A DNA stretch of 64,000 bases from Parelaphostrongylus tenuis (taxonomy: Eukaryota > Nematoda > Chromadorea > Rhabditida > Metastrongylidae). Below are positions 12,422 to 24,225 of the stretch, in pieces. A program made the position numbers and the translations under genes. The first letter of the stretch is position 1; each line of letters begins with the position of its first letter. Under the pieces are notes generated by a model. It ran no database searches and was not told where the DNA came from. It saw only the letters and a list, made by a program, of their open reading frames with translations. The stretch is taken from assembly GCA_019055375.1 (NCBI GenBank), contig JAHQIW010007006.1:1-64000 (forward strand), given 5' to 3'.

Positions 12422-12712
12422 TGGGCAAGTGTGGCGTAGTGGTTAGAGGTATTCTTCGACACACACATGGTCGACTAATCGATGGTCGATGGTTCGATCC
12501 CAGGCCCAAAGCTCATAAAGCCCTCGGGATCGGTAGATTGGTTTCAAGCCTGTTAGGAGAATAGCTGCTGTGACATGATATATCGCTAGGCCACCGCGAG
12601 TCGTAAAGGCCAGTATGTATTCATTACCACAAACGGTGCTACAAATGGAGTCGAATGCATTGCAGATCCTCAGGGAATGATCAAAACCGAAAGCTTTATC
12701 GTTTTCTTATTA
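12422..12712 (+). mobile_element. tRNA-headed SINE, copy 3
   Basis: Box A-like TGTGGCGTAGTGGTTAGAGG at 12,428 and box B-like GATGGTTCGATCCC at 12,487 are both well preserved. Downstream are CGCGAGTCGTAAAGGCCAG, GTCGAATGCATTGCAG and the 3' end GAAAGCTTTATCG. The tRNA-like head is not a functional tRNA: the cloverleaf does not close and the body follows without a terminator. Confidence 0.8.
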
Positions 12713-12794
12713 ACAAGTAGTCCGGCAACTTATTTTCTCAAAACTTCGTCACGTTATCTATGTTGTATACGTGATTACTCCGGAATAAGAAATA

Positions 12795-12980
12795 TTAACC
12801 TTTTCGGGCCGTGGACCCAACACTCTGCGACCCTAAACCCTGGCGCGTTATTTTAACATTCAAATGCTCAGGGTTTGACGCCATTGTTAAGCGTAATGTG
12901 CCACTGTTAGACTTAACGCCCCAAAGGTTAGAAATACAGGCGATTGGGTCCATGGTCTCGAAAGGGTTAGTTATCAACCG
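12795..12980. mobile_element. Short hairpin MITE, ~185 bp
   Basis: Left terminus TTAACCTTTTCGGGCCGTGG, then ACCCAA. Right terminus is its inverse (TTGGGTCCATGGTCTCGAAA, then GGGTTAG). The whole interval folds back with a central palindrome around 12,880. Both strands are open for 65-100 codons, a consequence of the palindrome and not evidence of coding. It abuts the D1 duplication. Confidence 0.7.
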
Positions 12981-13448
12981 AGATGGCCACAAGAATTCTT
13001 TCGTGCTTATTCGCTGTTCTCAAGGTTCTTTTCGTTATGTTTTTCACAGCTTTATAGATCGTATACTTTCACCAGTAGTGGCTTCTTCCATGATTCAATT
13101 AACACACAAGATTTAACGAATTAGAATTTACTTGGTTAACACATTGACGTCTTCGCCATTTTCAGAACCAGTAACTCAAAATTTTAAGCAAACCTTTAAA
13201 AAGACGAAATCTTTTTATGAAAATAAATGATTGCCCACTGTTAGCTTGAATCACTAGCTCTGAAGATGACGATGACGTGGAACCCTTAGCCGAGTGAATC
13301 TCATATGAATCTTGTGTTAGCTAAATTATAAAATAAGCTGCTATTTACCGATATTGTTAGAGCTAGAGTTAATCCGTTTTTGAGCTATGTATCTTACCTT
13401 TCTTTTTGAGCATTGTCTTATGAACATGCTCAAATTCAATACGCTGGA

Positions 13449-13602
13449 TAATCTTTTTTGAGCCACGCATGTCATGTGGTCTGTTAAATGGGCTGACTTA
13501 TGATGTGCTAGCGATATCAGCCAAGAGCAATCGAGTGTAGGACATTGTGTATGTCAGCCATTTAACAGATCACATGACTAGCATAACTCAAAAAAGATTA
13601 TC
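13449..13602. mobile_element. Short hairpin MITE related to family 'T'
   Basis: Perfectly placed inverted ends: ATCTTTTTTGAGCCACGCAT at left and its inverse with GACTAGCATAACTCAAAAAA at right. The arms are about 55 bp and include GTGGTCTGTTAAATGGGCTG. The D1 partner at 49,850-49,960 lacks this segment, giving an empty-site comparison that supports a transposed unit. The terminal block GAGCCACGCATGTCATGTGG also starts the T copy at 50,408. Confidence 0.85.
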
Positions 13603-13669
13603 TAACAGATGTACTTATCTGTTTTTCCTCTAAAAACTACTTTGCCAATCTAGTTATTTGCGTTTTGAG

Positions 13670-13828
13670 GAGCTAAGCCTTGAATTAGATGTTATTGCAC
13701 ATGCTACTCCAGCTGAACGCAAGAAAACAGTAGAAGAGTCTGCTATGGAGAAGCACCGGTTATTAGAAGAGTTAGAATCTTTCAGATTCACTAGAATGAA
13801 CTCAGAGGTGCAGATGTTCGAATTGTGA
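13670..13828 (+). CDS. Candidate terminal exon of unknown gene (D1 copy 1)
   Basis: Open frame after a plausible acceptor (TTTGCGTTTTGAG) to TGA at 13,826-13,828, about 53 codons. It starts LSLELDVIAHATPAERKK and ends NSEVQMFEL, a charged, probably helical C-terminus. The inverted partner at 49,688-49,846 keeps the same frame, length and stop, with no indel despite heavy amino-acid change. I do not recognise the family. No upstream exon was identified. It could be a host gene tail or part of a larger element that includes the R repeat. Confidence 0.45.
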   Translation, partial: ELSLELDVIAHATPAERKKTVEESAMEKHRLLEELESFRFTRMNSEVQMFEL

Positions 13829-13834
13829 TAAGGC

Positions 13835-14600
13835 TTTGTTTTTTGATTTCGGGTACTTATCCGTTTGGTATCACAGAATTTCGAGCCATTTCCTATGCTG
13901 GGCGAGAAGTCCCCATTAAGAGTGTCTGTAATCATTTGCAAGCATGAATCTTAAGTTAGCGCTGTGGTTTCTTGAAGACCATGGTGCATGGTGGGTTTTT
14001 TAGGGACCATTTTAAAACGTTGAAAAATCCAAAATAAAATTATATCTCAGAAGCACATATTTTTCGCAGTACAAAGCTTTTTCTTTAGACTGTTAGCAAC
14101 CTTTAAAAAAAAACGGTGTCCTTACGTCCTGAAAATATCGTTTATCTGCAACGCAGCAGAGATGTAATACTGATTGACATGCGCGAGGAATGTTATTTGG
14201 CCAATTCACAGGCGGTGAAGTGGGGCAGGGGTGGGTCGGCGCGAACATCGATCAACGGTTCCTGTGTAAGGTGCATCTGATAAGGAACTGTTTCCACTCT
14301 GAAAGATACTCTGAATTTAACGTCTACTCTGATACTCGAAGATTTTCTCTTCACGAACATAAGCTTTTCGTGCTTCCAGCAAAGTAACAGTTGAAATGTG
14401 CTCCCGATTTGAGACCTAATTTTGTCTTTAATTTTTGAGCGCCACAATGGTCCTTCATAAAAACCGGCGTACTTCGCCTTCATACTTCCAGAGCTAGCAT
14501 GAGATTCAAGCTTCTGATTCCTAACACTCTTTATGAAAATTTCTTGTCCAGCGCACATACCTTGAAAATCTGTGCTATCAAACGGAAAAGCACTGCTTTT
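13835..14600 (+). mobile_element. Palindromic MITE family 'R', copy 2
   Basis: Best-preserved palindrome of the family. The left arm opens with ACTTATCCGTTTGGTATCAC at 13,855 and the right arm closes with CTGTGCTATCAAACGGAAAA at about 14,571. In between, the arms match inverted over more than 250 bp. The centre holds GGCAGGGGTGGGTCGGCGCG and the marker CGAAGATTTTCTCTTCACG. It forms the distal half of duplication D1. Confidence 0.7.
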
Positions 14601-14642
14601 GTTACAAACGAATAAGTGTGGCCACATCTTTTGCTGATGCAG

Positions 14643-14816
14643 ACAAAGTTAATGGAGAATTTGAAAACAGGAAAGAGACGGCTAGATTTGGAGCGCTATT
14701 TGACTTTTATGGAAATGGATGGACGTGAACAAGGTGAGCTTTGGGCTTACATGATTTTGTGGCACCCTCTCTTTCTTCATAATGTTTGAGTGACAGAGGT
14801 GGAACCAAAATCTTAA
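14643..14816 (+). CDS. Weak two-exon candidate (14,643-14,733 and 14,797-14,816)
   Basis: The first exon has an acceptor (TTGCTGATGCAG) and a strong donor (AACAAG|GTGAGC). It is open and reads KTGKRRLDLERYLTFMEMDG. Splicing in phase to the acceptor GAGTGACAG gives a short end, EVEPKS and stop. In another phase the second exon reads LYSDEELSDEEVEPGNKKEP, equally protein-like but incompatible with the first exon. Either it is part of a gene I cannot place, or chance. Confidence 0.25.
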
Positions 14817-17521
14817 CGGAGAGTTCTGCTCAACTCTCTACTCCGATGAAGAGTTGTCGGATGAGGAAGTTGAACCTGGGAACAAAAAAGAGCCGTTGAT
14901 TTGATCGAAGATTTGGCAGTAAATTATTCTGCCCTGGCCTATATCTGCAATGATATTGTTAGAACGGAATTCCTTTCATTTAACCGTTTTTTAACATTGC
15001 TATGATGTCGCAAATATATATATCCAGTAATGTTAAGTGATATGCGAAAATCCGAATATCGGACAGAGATCAAATTCGCATCTCACCGTTTCCTCAAAAA
15101 AGTGATAACATAACAGGAACCTCGGTGATGCAACAACTTAGCACATGCTCTCAGAAAGAGTGGTATATAGATTCCATTCTCGCTGGACGTTCAAAGTTTT
15201 GTAAATCACTTAACATATCGAATAGTATTGCTGACCCAATTTTATGTGACCCAAATGCGAATCTGATATTAAATATATTGTTTTAGCAGTAGACTTCCTT
15301 TCGTTGTTCATCGCGGTATGACCAAAAGGGGACCATGGGCTTCATGTTCAAACAGGTGCTAATTTGAGTTTTCTCTATAATAACTTGGCGGTGGTTTCTC
15401 TCTCTCGCTTTTTCTCTTTCCCTCTCTCTCCTCCTGCACGTTGCTTTCTTCTATGTTCGAAGTCACTACTAAATTGAAGACTTGCAGGATGCTATGCCAC
15501 CCACTTATGAAGGTTCAACGGCTGACATAATAATTAATACACGTGAGATATATTCAAATAATCAATACATTCGCGTGACTACTGACCATAGCGTTGAGTA
15601 TTTGAACTTTTTTTCAATACTGATGAGTCAGAATGCATGAGTAAGTGTTCCACTGGCGGTATTTCCCTACATAGTTTGATAGGTACATTTGGAAGGGTGT
15701 TGAGATCATTTTCAGTTGAGGAGCTGTAGAACTGGATCCCAGAAGGTTAACTCCCTGATCCTTGGTAGCTTACTGCATCCTGATAACAAAAGATAGAAAT
15801 TTCTTTTTGAATCGTTTAGGAGAACATTATTGCAAGCTGAAATTCTCGTGTAGACATTACACATTCAAGCTTCGAACATGCTGTTATTAAGAGAGCAAAA
15901 GAACTGAACCTTGCTCGAACCTGTAGGTCTTTTCTCTGTGAGCAACAATTGATAAGAGAATTATTTATTTTTGCTCGTAATTTTATATCTGATCTTTTGC
16001 AGATATTCTGAGGATGGGATTATTTAAAGTCTCTTGCGTGACATTTTCTGCAAGTACACTCGAAGGGAGCTTCAATTCAGGGATTACATCTGATTTGCTT
16101 CGAAATACTGGTGAATACGTGAGCATAAAGTTATGAGTCTCCTTTGAATCTTCGAGTCGTCGCGTCTCGCTCACTAATGTAATCGTGGCGCCGCGTCGGG
16201 GGAGGAGGAGAGGTGGGGGGCGATTTTGTAATAGCGTGACGCCATGAGAACACAAGAAATTTTTTCATAAAAATTGAGGTTTCGGAAAACAGTAACAATA
16301 CTGATTAATAGGGTCTCGCTAGAAATACTTCTATAAAGTTTCTTTCTTAATAAAAAGAAAAACTATCCGTCGAAAAATCCCTGTCTCAAGGGAAAATCAC
16401 AACGATGCGAACTTATTTTGCTTATCTTTTTCAGTAACACAATAGCTTGAAAATCCGATATCAATGCTTAAGACAGTATCTTCTAATGGGAACTACGATG
16501 TAGAATTTCACAAGAGTGCTGAAGTTGAAATTTGAACAATGGCTTCACCTTGAATGAAATATAAGCCGATCAGTGCTCTCTAGATGAACCCCGTTACGGG
16601 TACTTGATAAGAGCTTCGCGTGTATCAAAACACGCCTCAGAAAATTTCAGAGAGAACGTTTCAGTGCTACAGTGGAAAACTTAGGTGTCCCAGAAAGGGT
16701 AATCGAGGATCGAGGCCACTTCAGGTCCCTTGTTTTGCTCGTATCTTAGCACTCTTGTGTAGTTCAAGATAACCGAGCCAGAGTTTCGAATGTGAATCAA
16801 AATGAGCCGGCAAAAAAAAAGAACTGATAAGTTTATGAGAAACTTCACCATTTTTTCGATGTCCTATCATGGAGTGGTTCTATTGAAGAATAATATGAAG
16901 GTTTCAAATATTGCTTAAAGAGTGTTTGCTTAAAAGATTGCAAGTGTCGGATCTGTAGCAAAGGTTGTGGAATGATGATTGATGCAAACCTTCGGACTAT
17001 AGTTTCTCTTCTATTCTGTTAACATATTTATATGTAGTGGTTCCATCACTTCTGAGCTTCTGTTCTTGATTCTTGAATTATATGCTTGAGATTTTGACTC
17101 TTGTTGAACTTTCATTTCATTGTATTCTGTTGTCTTTGCATGTGTTGTTTATCCAAACAATCTCCCGATCTTTAATTCTGTTTCTGCAATAAGCTAGTTT
17201 ATCAAAGCTAGCATTAACCTACACGGATGAAGAGTACTTCTGTTAGAAAGTCACTTTCAATCGCGATTGTAAAGGAAATATAAAGTTGAGAGTAGGCTAT
17301 CTTTCGTCACTCTTACTGCCACAGTTTTCACCTAATATTGTCTTTATCTCCAATCGTGAGTTTATCACAGAGTCACAAACACTTATTAATGGTACTTATT
17401 GTGGCCTAGTTTCCTTTTTTGGGTACTGGTAGATGGCTGTTGTTTCGATGCGCTGCATGTGGTTATGCCATAAACAGAATTCTGAACAAGCTGAAGAGGT
17501 CATTTCCGTTGAAAGGCACAG
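14817..17521. other. Mostly unassigned; one minus-strand candidate terminal exon
   Basis: A 91-codon frame at 15,983-16,255 (-) ends with TAA and has AATAAA about 20 nt downstream (TTTATT at 15,963-15,968). It includes LTYSPVFRSKSDVIPELK but no known domain, so I leave it as a possibility. A CT-rich run lies at 15,400-15,440. At 15,050-15,260 short inverted fragments (TTAAGTGAT / ATCACTTAA) suggest an eroded foldback. Nothing else is recognisable. Confidence 0.35.
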
Positions 17522-18262
17522 GGTGAAGAAATGATTTCTCTCGTTGGACAAGAACTTTCCATAGCAGTGTTAATAATCAACCGGAAGATTTAATCTCTGC
17601 TTAGCATGATGTGCAACCTTTTTTTAAAAAAGTCTTTTTATAACGATTCAGGAAAAGGAAACATTTGTGTGTCACAGACGTGTTTCTCTTGCAAGAAAGA
17701 GCACATTTTTTAGACTACCAACAATCAGTTGATAGCGTAAGATTTATCAATTCCAACACTGTCCTTATTTTCTTGCAAGACAACTTTTCTGCGGTGAAAC
17801 AGGCAAAATAATATTGATTTACACAGGCGAGCCTCTGTTTTATGATTATTTTACGAGGTGGAGCTGGGCGTAGGGAGGATTCCACGGTTCCAACACGGCC
17901 ATCGAAGGATGAGGCTTCGGCGGGTCACATGTGAAGTGCGACTTTTGTTATTCATTCATTATCTGTTTCTCGCTTCGAAAGAAACTCTAGATTAAAAGTG
18001 TGACTCTGATACTACAAGATTTTCTCTACACTTTCGTTGTTTTTCGTGGTTCCTACGAAGCAATGGTTGAAATGCGAGGCCGCTGCTTGACATATTTTTA
18101 TTTTCAATTTTACAGCACAATAAAAGGGTCTTTTCGGAAAACTGCTATGTACCCCCCCCCCAGCTAAAGAAGTTTTTGAATGATTATTAAGAATCTTAAG
18201 AAAATTTCTTGCCAGCGAAAGGGATCATCGTCTTTTCATTTTGTGCCGTATAAGTAAGAGAA
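17522..18262 (+). mobile_element. Palindromic MITE family 'R', copy 3
   Basis: Left arm GTTGGACAAGAACTTTCCAT then AGCAGTGTTAATAATCAACC. Right arm TGAATGATTATTAAGAATC then TTCTTGCCAGCGAAAGG is its inverse. Centre GTGGAGCTGGGCGTAGGGAG, with the marker CAAGATTTTCTCTACACTTT. Contains a poly-C run near 18,151. No coding. Confidence 0.6.
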
Positions 18263-18744
18263 CCTGTGAAGGCGAGATCCATGCCAACTTCACAAGGCTC
18301 CCTGAAACGCCGACCATTCGGACACATTCCAGCATTGTAAATAAATCTTTGGGGGTGTCGTGACAGTCAAATAAGATAGCCTTAGTCAGCGATTTCCGGG
18401 GCTGTTCTTCAATTGATAGGTTGGAAAAGAATTCCTGAGAAAATGCTTGTAAGACATTTTTTATGCACCTATTTCACCCGAAGAAGGGCAATAAATTCTA
18501 GTACTCTCTGCTATTTCTCCGGCAAAAGATTCCGCGAGCATGAAATTTTAATTTCTCGCTGTTGAGGAAATGAATGACTGAATTGCGCGCAACCAGTGCT
18601 TTATAGTACGACACTTTCATTACCGTCGGCAAACTTTTTGAACCACGTGCACACCATACTTTTGACAACTGTGTCTTCTACCCAAGCCAGATTGATGAAT
18701 TCACTTGACACCGTCGCTTTCAAATCTAAAAGTCATTTGTGCAT

Positions 18745-18915
18745 TACCAGCAATCTAATTTGCTCGCTTATCAACTCTGCCATGAGATAACTAGAAAAAT
18801 TCTGTACCGATAAACGCAGGAGAAAATGGGCATTAAAGTGAGCCTAAAAACACAAGAAGTGGCCGACGCTCAAAAAGATTACAGGCATTTTCTCAGAACT
18901 TTCTCCCCAACCGCA
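18745..18915 (+). repeat. Repeat shared with 60,935-61,140
   Basis: Same orientation as 60,935-61,140. Shared blocks in order are TTGCTCGCTT(A/G)T, ACGCAGGAGAA, GAGCC(T/C)AAAA(A/G)CACAA and ACAAGCATTTT (ACAGGCATTTT here). Family unknown, non-coding. Confidence 0.55.
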
Positions 18916-21900
18916 GGAATGCGTAAATTTTCCTGGTTTTCTATTTCTTTCAATATTTGTTTATTCTGACCTGAGCTGAGCCAGTTTGAAGATGCAGATT
19001 GGAAGCAGAATTCGATTATTAGGAGAGCTGAAGATTTCGCAAAAGTAGAACTTTGCGCCATTTCGGTAGCTCACTGTCTTGTCACGTTTGAAAGGTGTTC
19101 TTGAGAGCCATGCTTCGAAGTACAAGATGTATTTGTTCGCCACAGCAGCGACTGAAACTAAACAGATATCTTAGTGTCATAAACTGAGCGAATTCTGAAT
19201 TCTTGCTGGAGGTTGATGTCGCTGCAATGATCGTTACCATTTTCAGCAAACGTTTAGACGGTTGTCGAGAATCTCCTGATTGGTAGTCGTCGCTGCGTTT
19301 GGAAAAATTGGTAGCTGTTGCTCAATGAGAACTCAAGTTAACACAACAAACGGTCTAATTTTGCGTGGTGTGCCTATGGAGGACGCATAATTTTGGTCCA
19401 ACTTTCTATAACCTCTGAAGGGGTCAAAACGGCTACAATTTTCACATCTTGGAAGCCCTCAACTTTCCGAGACTTTTGCTGTATAGTTCTTCTTTCCTTC
19501 CGTGTAATTTAAAGTGTGCAGTTTGTGACAACTGGGGAAGTCATATGGGTAGTGAACTACACAGAGAAAAAATATTGCACAATCATTCTGGGTAGTCTGT
19601 CATCGTTTTCAACACAGATATGTGTCCAGCATTTTCATTTCATTCTTGCTTTCGAATCTACGTCTTGTTGAAAACATTAGGCTTAAATTTTTCAAAAATC
19701 AACTGATCGGGCAAGATTAGGAGCTGCGTTCTCATCCATCTGCCTTATCGCATTTCCTTATATTATTAATAGAGCGTTCTTTGATGCAGCGATTTTCTTT
19801 CCCATCTAAGAAACTGTGTGTGGAACTAGGTGATTTTTTGGTTTTTTGGAAAATTTCTCCACAAATTTGAAGCTGTTTAATGTATTGATCTCCTCATATT
19901 TCTTTGTGATTGGCGCCGTTATCACGTGGCGAGCGGTTCAGGCGACTAAGAAGAGAGGGTAGCGGCACGTGTTTCACTATTAATGTGGTAGTTTTCTTAT
20001 AAAATTTCTATTTTTTCTCGTCAGTAAATGCATTGAATCGTCAGTAAATGGTCAGATATGATAGCAGAGAGTCTAATGTTATTCTTAGTGGTAACAACGT
20101 AATTACTTCCATTATAATTCGCACTTTTGACAGGGAAACGAACAAGTACTCACAAGAATGCTCTATCTAAAACCTATGTCGAGCATTTATATGCTATTTC
20201 ATGTGCATGTATTTACATTTCATTCATAATTATCGCTTATTTCTTTCACTCTTCATATACTTTCATGGCATGTAGAACACAGGATTCATCACACTGATTG
20301 AAAATCAAAAAGTAATGAATGGTTTGCAGAAAATGGTGCTGCTCATTGCATGCAATCCTATTTCATTGATAATTCTCAATTACTAGTGTACATCAAAAAT
20401 TGAAACCTCATTAAATTACAGAAACAGTCTGTTATTCAATTATATGGACACCAACTTTTCATTATTCGTTTATTCTGTACTACGAGCACATTTTATTGCG
20501 GCTACTTTGACAATGGACACAGCGCACAGATTTTACACGCCTAACGTGATTTTTACCAGTCTAATGTCAGTTGAGTGGCCTCTCATGCTTCGCTCAGTGT
20601 TTATTTCTCAGACAACTTCCATAAGTACAACTTCGGCTAGTTGCAGCTTTTCACTGATACACCGGAGTCCTCAGCCACCTGTCGACAAAGCATGACTCCG
20701 CGACTGATATCATTAAGAACATTTTTTTTTCTGCGTCGTATAAATCAGTGCGCCAAGGAACAGTTTCTAGACAGTAGAGTCCATAAAGGTTCATTTAACA
20801 AAGACGCAGTTGGTGTAATGGCTGACTGATCGACAAATGTGCAGTCGCCCGTTATCTCCTATATGAACGACGTTGAGACAGGTCTTCAAAGCTACATTCC
20901 AGCTAATGCGACGAACCAGACGATTCCTATGAACTGTTGACGGGCTATAATTGGGACTTGATTGTAAAGCAGACGAGCAACTATGGCTAGCAAAATAACA
21001 AGGAATGGAAAAATTTGACGACCATTAAGATTAAAAGAACGTCGTTGATTTAGGCTTTCAAATGAGTGTAGTAGTGTCATTACCCCGAAGTGAAGGACTA
21101 CTGGAGCAGCTATTCAACCTTATATGACCCTAATTTGGGATTATATATGATTCCCGGAATAGGTTTTCTGCGGTTATAAATCAGCTGAGTCTAACAAATA
21201 ATAAGAGGTGCAACGACAGGACACCCTATTCACAATACAACCGCTGCACTCGCCAGCAGAAATTGCAATGATGAATATAAGCCATAAAGAATTGTGTACG
21301 CGACGAAAAGATGGTGCGAATGAGAGAAAGATTCGAGATGTGTCAGTACATCCCTTGTAAACGGGCTGTGGTGAAAGAGGGTGCGCAGAAGAGGCGATGA
21401 TATCCGCAGGCGTGGGCACAAATATCAGATCAGCAGAAAGTCTTGCCACAGGGTATTATGATAAGCCTACTTGAAAACCTTTTAGACAGAGGAGGTTTTT
21501 CTTTACAGGTGTCTGATTAACTGATGCTTCCATAGTCGAGGTTTTTATTACAAAGGGACACCTACAGACTGCGTCCTAAGCAAGAGAGGCAAATGTTTAC
21601 CAAGAGAACTTATGCAAGAACGTCTATGCACGGATGATTAACGAACGGTGTAGAACCCTAGTAACCTAGTGGCATTTGAGTGAATAGATAGGAAAGAAAT
21701 CAGATATTAACAGCTCACATCTCTGCCGTCAATCCACAGTCGGGACTTCCGAAAGTCGCAAAATGTTCGAGGTCAAGGCTTAGCGAGTTTATTGCGACTA
21801 CATCAGGCGAGTCAAATTCAAAGAATCCATCGTCGAGTGTACGGCAACTACTTGGATTAGACGCTCGTCTTTAGCCGACGTCCAGTCGCATTCTTAAAAG

Positions 21901-22439
21901 ACGTTGATCTTACCACGACGATGTAGGCGGTGTACTGAAGGCCACCGAAGACTTGCAAAGGTTGGGCAAAGTGCTTGTACTCACGAAAAAGCTTGACCTA
22001 GCACATTCGCAATGAATGCTTTCGTTTTTCTACTTCTAAGCGGGTCAAATAATCCACTTAATGATTGTATATTACAGATATGAAAATTACTATTGTGTAT
22101 CGCAGGTGTAAAATATTATCTTCATTTACTCAGTAGCACAGGCAGGAGATGTCCTTTTTTGTAAGCCAAGTAGAATGCCAGAACCTCCATTATTAAGCTA
22201 GTCAATGGCTACTAATAACCTAGTGGAGCTCCCTTTTTTTAAAAAAAAAAGTGGAGATACATATGCTCATTTCTTGAAAGAGACTACATGCGGCAAAATT
22301 GTTATCAAAAGTGAGAATATTCAAGATAACTGGGCACTGACATTGTTAAGATTACGTTTACAAAACTTCAAGAATAATTATTTTTTAGCATGAAATATTC
22401 TAGAAATCAAAATGTTATTATATCAAGCCAAAAATGGCG
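18916..22439. other. 3.5-kb span without recognised genes
   Basis: Contains a two-unit tandem of TCGTCAGTAAATG near 20,020-20,055. At 21,540-22,010 a GC-richer stretch reads in places like eroded coding sequence (GGVLKATEDLQRLGKVLVL near 21,925) with stops on either side, possibly an old transposon ORF. I cannot assign it. The rest is AT-rich and featureless. 18,263-18,744 likewise holds nothing recognisable. Confidence 0.35.
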
Positions 22440-23060
22440 TCATCTCGTTTCAGCTAGACCAATGAATTCGTACCTTATCCTTCTTGCTTGGATCAATGGA
22501 TTTTCCACACCGGATTCATGAGCAAGGGTTCCTACATTATAGGTACAGATAGTAATTTTAGTCCGTTTTGATCTTGGCAGCCTAGTTTGGCCCTCAGATG
22601 TTAGCAGCCTCTCAGTACTCGACCTATCTGGTGCTGCCGCAGCAGGCGTTCCTTCGGGTTTAGGGGAATGAGGTCCATATTTGTTACCGTTTTTAGCATT
22701 TTGATACACAACGTATATCTTGCTAGGCTCTAAACGCGAGGCGGGATGCGCACAAATTGCCTGCCATTCCCTCTTGCAGTAGCGGAAGGGGATCGTTTGT
22801 TGGAGACGGTTCCTAACCTAATCGCCTCTCATGTACTTCCCAGCTGCGTGATTGCAAGGTTTTGGTCAACTCGACTCGTAGGAAAAGAGCTCTATCAAAT
22901 CGGCGCTGCAAAAGCACGAAGTTGATCCCCCGAATCCACTCGCTTCTCCTAAAAGCAGATGATCGTTTTGGTTCATGGTGAGTTTTCCTATCCACCACCA
23001 AGGGGACGAGTCACTTGCCCTTGCGACTAACCGGGCGTAATCCCTCAAAGAGGGAGATTA
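22440..23060 (-). mobile_element. RTE LINE, 5' fragment
   Basis: Minus strand. The N-terminus of the RTE ORF (KITICTYNVGTLAHESGVEN, then QARRIRYEFIGLAETR) lies at 22,440-22,570, preceded by a Lys/Ala/Pro-rich leader and an untranslated 5' zone up to TCCCTCAAAGAGGGA at 23,041. The same 5' zone and palindromic TCCCTCAAAGAGGGA occur at the 5' end of the copy at 54,022-56,900. The element stops after the first endonuclease motif. Confidence 0.85.
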
Positions 23061-24005
23061 GTGGAAATTGATCATACGCCTTCGGAATAATATGCCACAT
23101 TGTAGATTTTTAGTTTTGATAGCTTCTCACTCCATGCGATTTTTGATAGTCTGCATAGGAATTGGAAATCACAAGACACTAAGTAGATTTTGTAACATGG
23201 TGCTGCACACTGCATGCGGTGACACTATATAGATCTTTGATACTTTACTGCTCCTTCACATGTTTTTATTTTCGCTATGCGGATCCTAGCATTTCTAGTA
23301 TTTAATTCGTCCATTTGTCTCTTTTGAACGTCGTGGATTACTGGTAAGCACGTCTTGTTTCTACTTCTAGGATAGCCTGTGTGTGGCCTTCTAAAAGGCG
23401 TTCACTGTTGACTGCCGGAGAGTGTCTAAACGGAGTTTAGCCCACGCGCCGCGGCAGGCTTTACAACCATCCGACCCACGAGGCTTCCCTTTATAGATCA
23501 CACTCAAAAAATTCGGAATTATCAGTGCACTTCAATAGCTGACACCTTCACAATTATAGAGCAAACACAATTCTATTGCTCGGTTTTGTAAACCAGTTCT
23601 TTTTCTCACCATTTCAAAAGACCAGCGTGATTAAGGTAAATGCGGTAATGCGTCAATGACCTCAGAAACCTCATGGCCCTCCCAACCGCGTTCATTGTGT
23701 ATCTTCCTTCAACTATAGTGAGGAGATATATGAGAAAGGTTCAAATTTTTGCAGACCATTGTAAAGCTCATGACTAAATTCTAATCGAAAAGTTTTATAG
23801 TGGCTACAAATAAAGGTTAATAAGTCCTACTCGAGAGAACATGATCTTGTCAGACTCTGCTTAAAAGGGCGGAATCGTCATGTCGTCAGCTGAGAGAATA
23901 AATTCTGATATTGTAACCCTCGTGTTCAGCTCGAGCAAGTATGACAAACTAAACAACGCCGAAATTATAAGATAGTCGATTTTGGAAACTTTACTAACAA
24001 GTTGT
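23061..24005. other. Unassigned span
   Basis: No gene or repeat recognised. A GC-richer patch at 23,400-23,480 has no supporting frame. Confidence 0.35.
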
Positions 24006-24218
24006 TATTAGGTCGTTCCATGAGTTATGGCGATAGACCAACAAGCACCAAATTCATTAATTAGAAACAATTTGAATTACATGATGTTCGATCCGTTAAA
24101 TTGCGCATTTTCTTGCAAACATTTTAGTATGCAAATTGCCTATACCCTTTTAGATGGAGGTGTCATGATAACAAATTCATTTGCGAATCATACAGGAATG
24201 GCGTAAAGGAGAAAATGC
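24006..24218 (+). mobile_element. Mariner-MITE solo arm
   Basis: Begins TTAGGTCGTTCCATGAGTTA, the family terminus, and continues with the arm landmarks GCGCATTTTCTTGCAAACAT and TAACAAATTCATTTGCGAAT. It stops near GGAGAAAATGCT without HTH or opposite arm. A paralogous pseudo-exon repeat follows immediately. The same pairing is seen at 26,185-26,336. Confidence 0.75.
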
Positions 24219-24225
24219 TATTTGG

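Larger units (their letters stand above)
12985..14400 (+). repeat. Inverted segmental duplication D1, copy 1
   Basis: Collinear with the reverse complement of 49,086-50,200. Matching blocks in order are a tRNA-like stretch (TCGGCTAAGGGTTC in inverse at about 13,290), the exon at 13,670-13,828, the R-element left arm and the block GAACATCGATCAACGG at about 14,240. Copy 1 has two insertions absent from copy 2: about 13,080-13,210, and the hairpin MITE at 13,449-13,602. The duplication therefore predates the MITE. Confidence 0.8.

Noticed and set aside
12422..12510. tRNA gene at the SINE head
   Set aside because: Box A and B are present but the acceptor stem and anticodon arm do not fold, and the element continues as a SINE without a terminator. 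The same applies to the heads at 28,733, 62,519 and 63,516.
12811..13116. 101-codon frame (+)
   Set aside because: The first half is inside the hairpin MITE, where the palindrome keeps both strands open. No protein features.
15620..15626. Further CTGATGA motif as possible hammerhead core
   Set aside because: No GAAA with a pairing stem II, and no stems I or III, around it.
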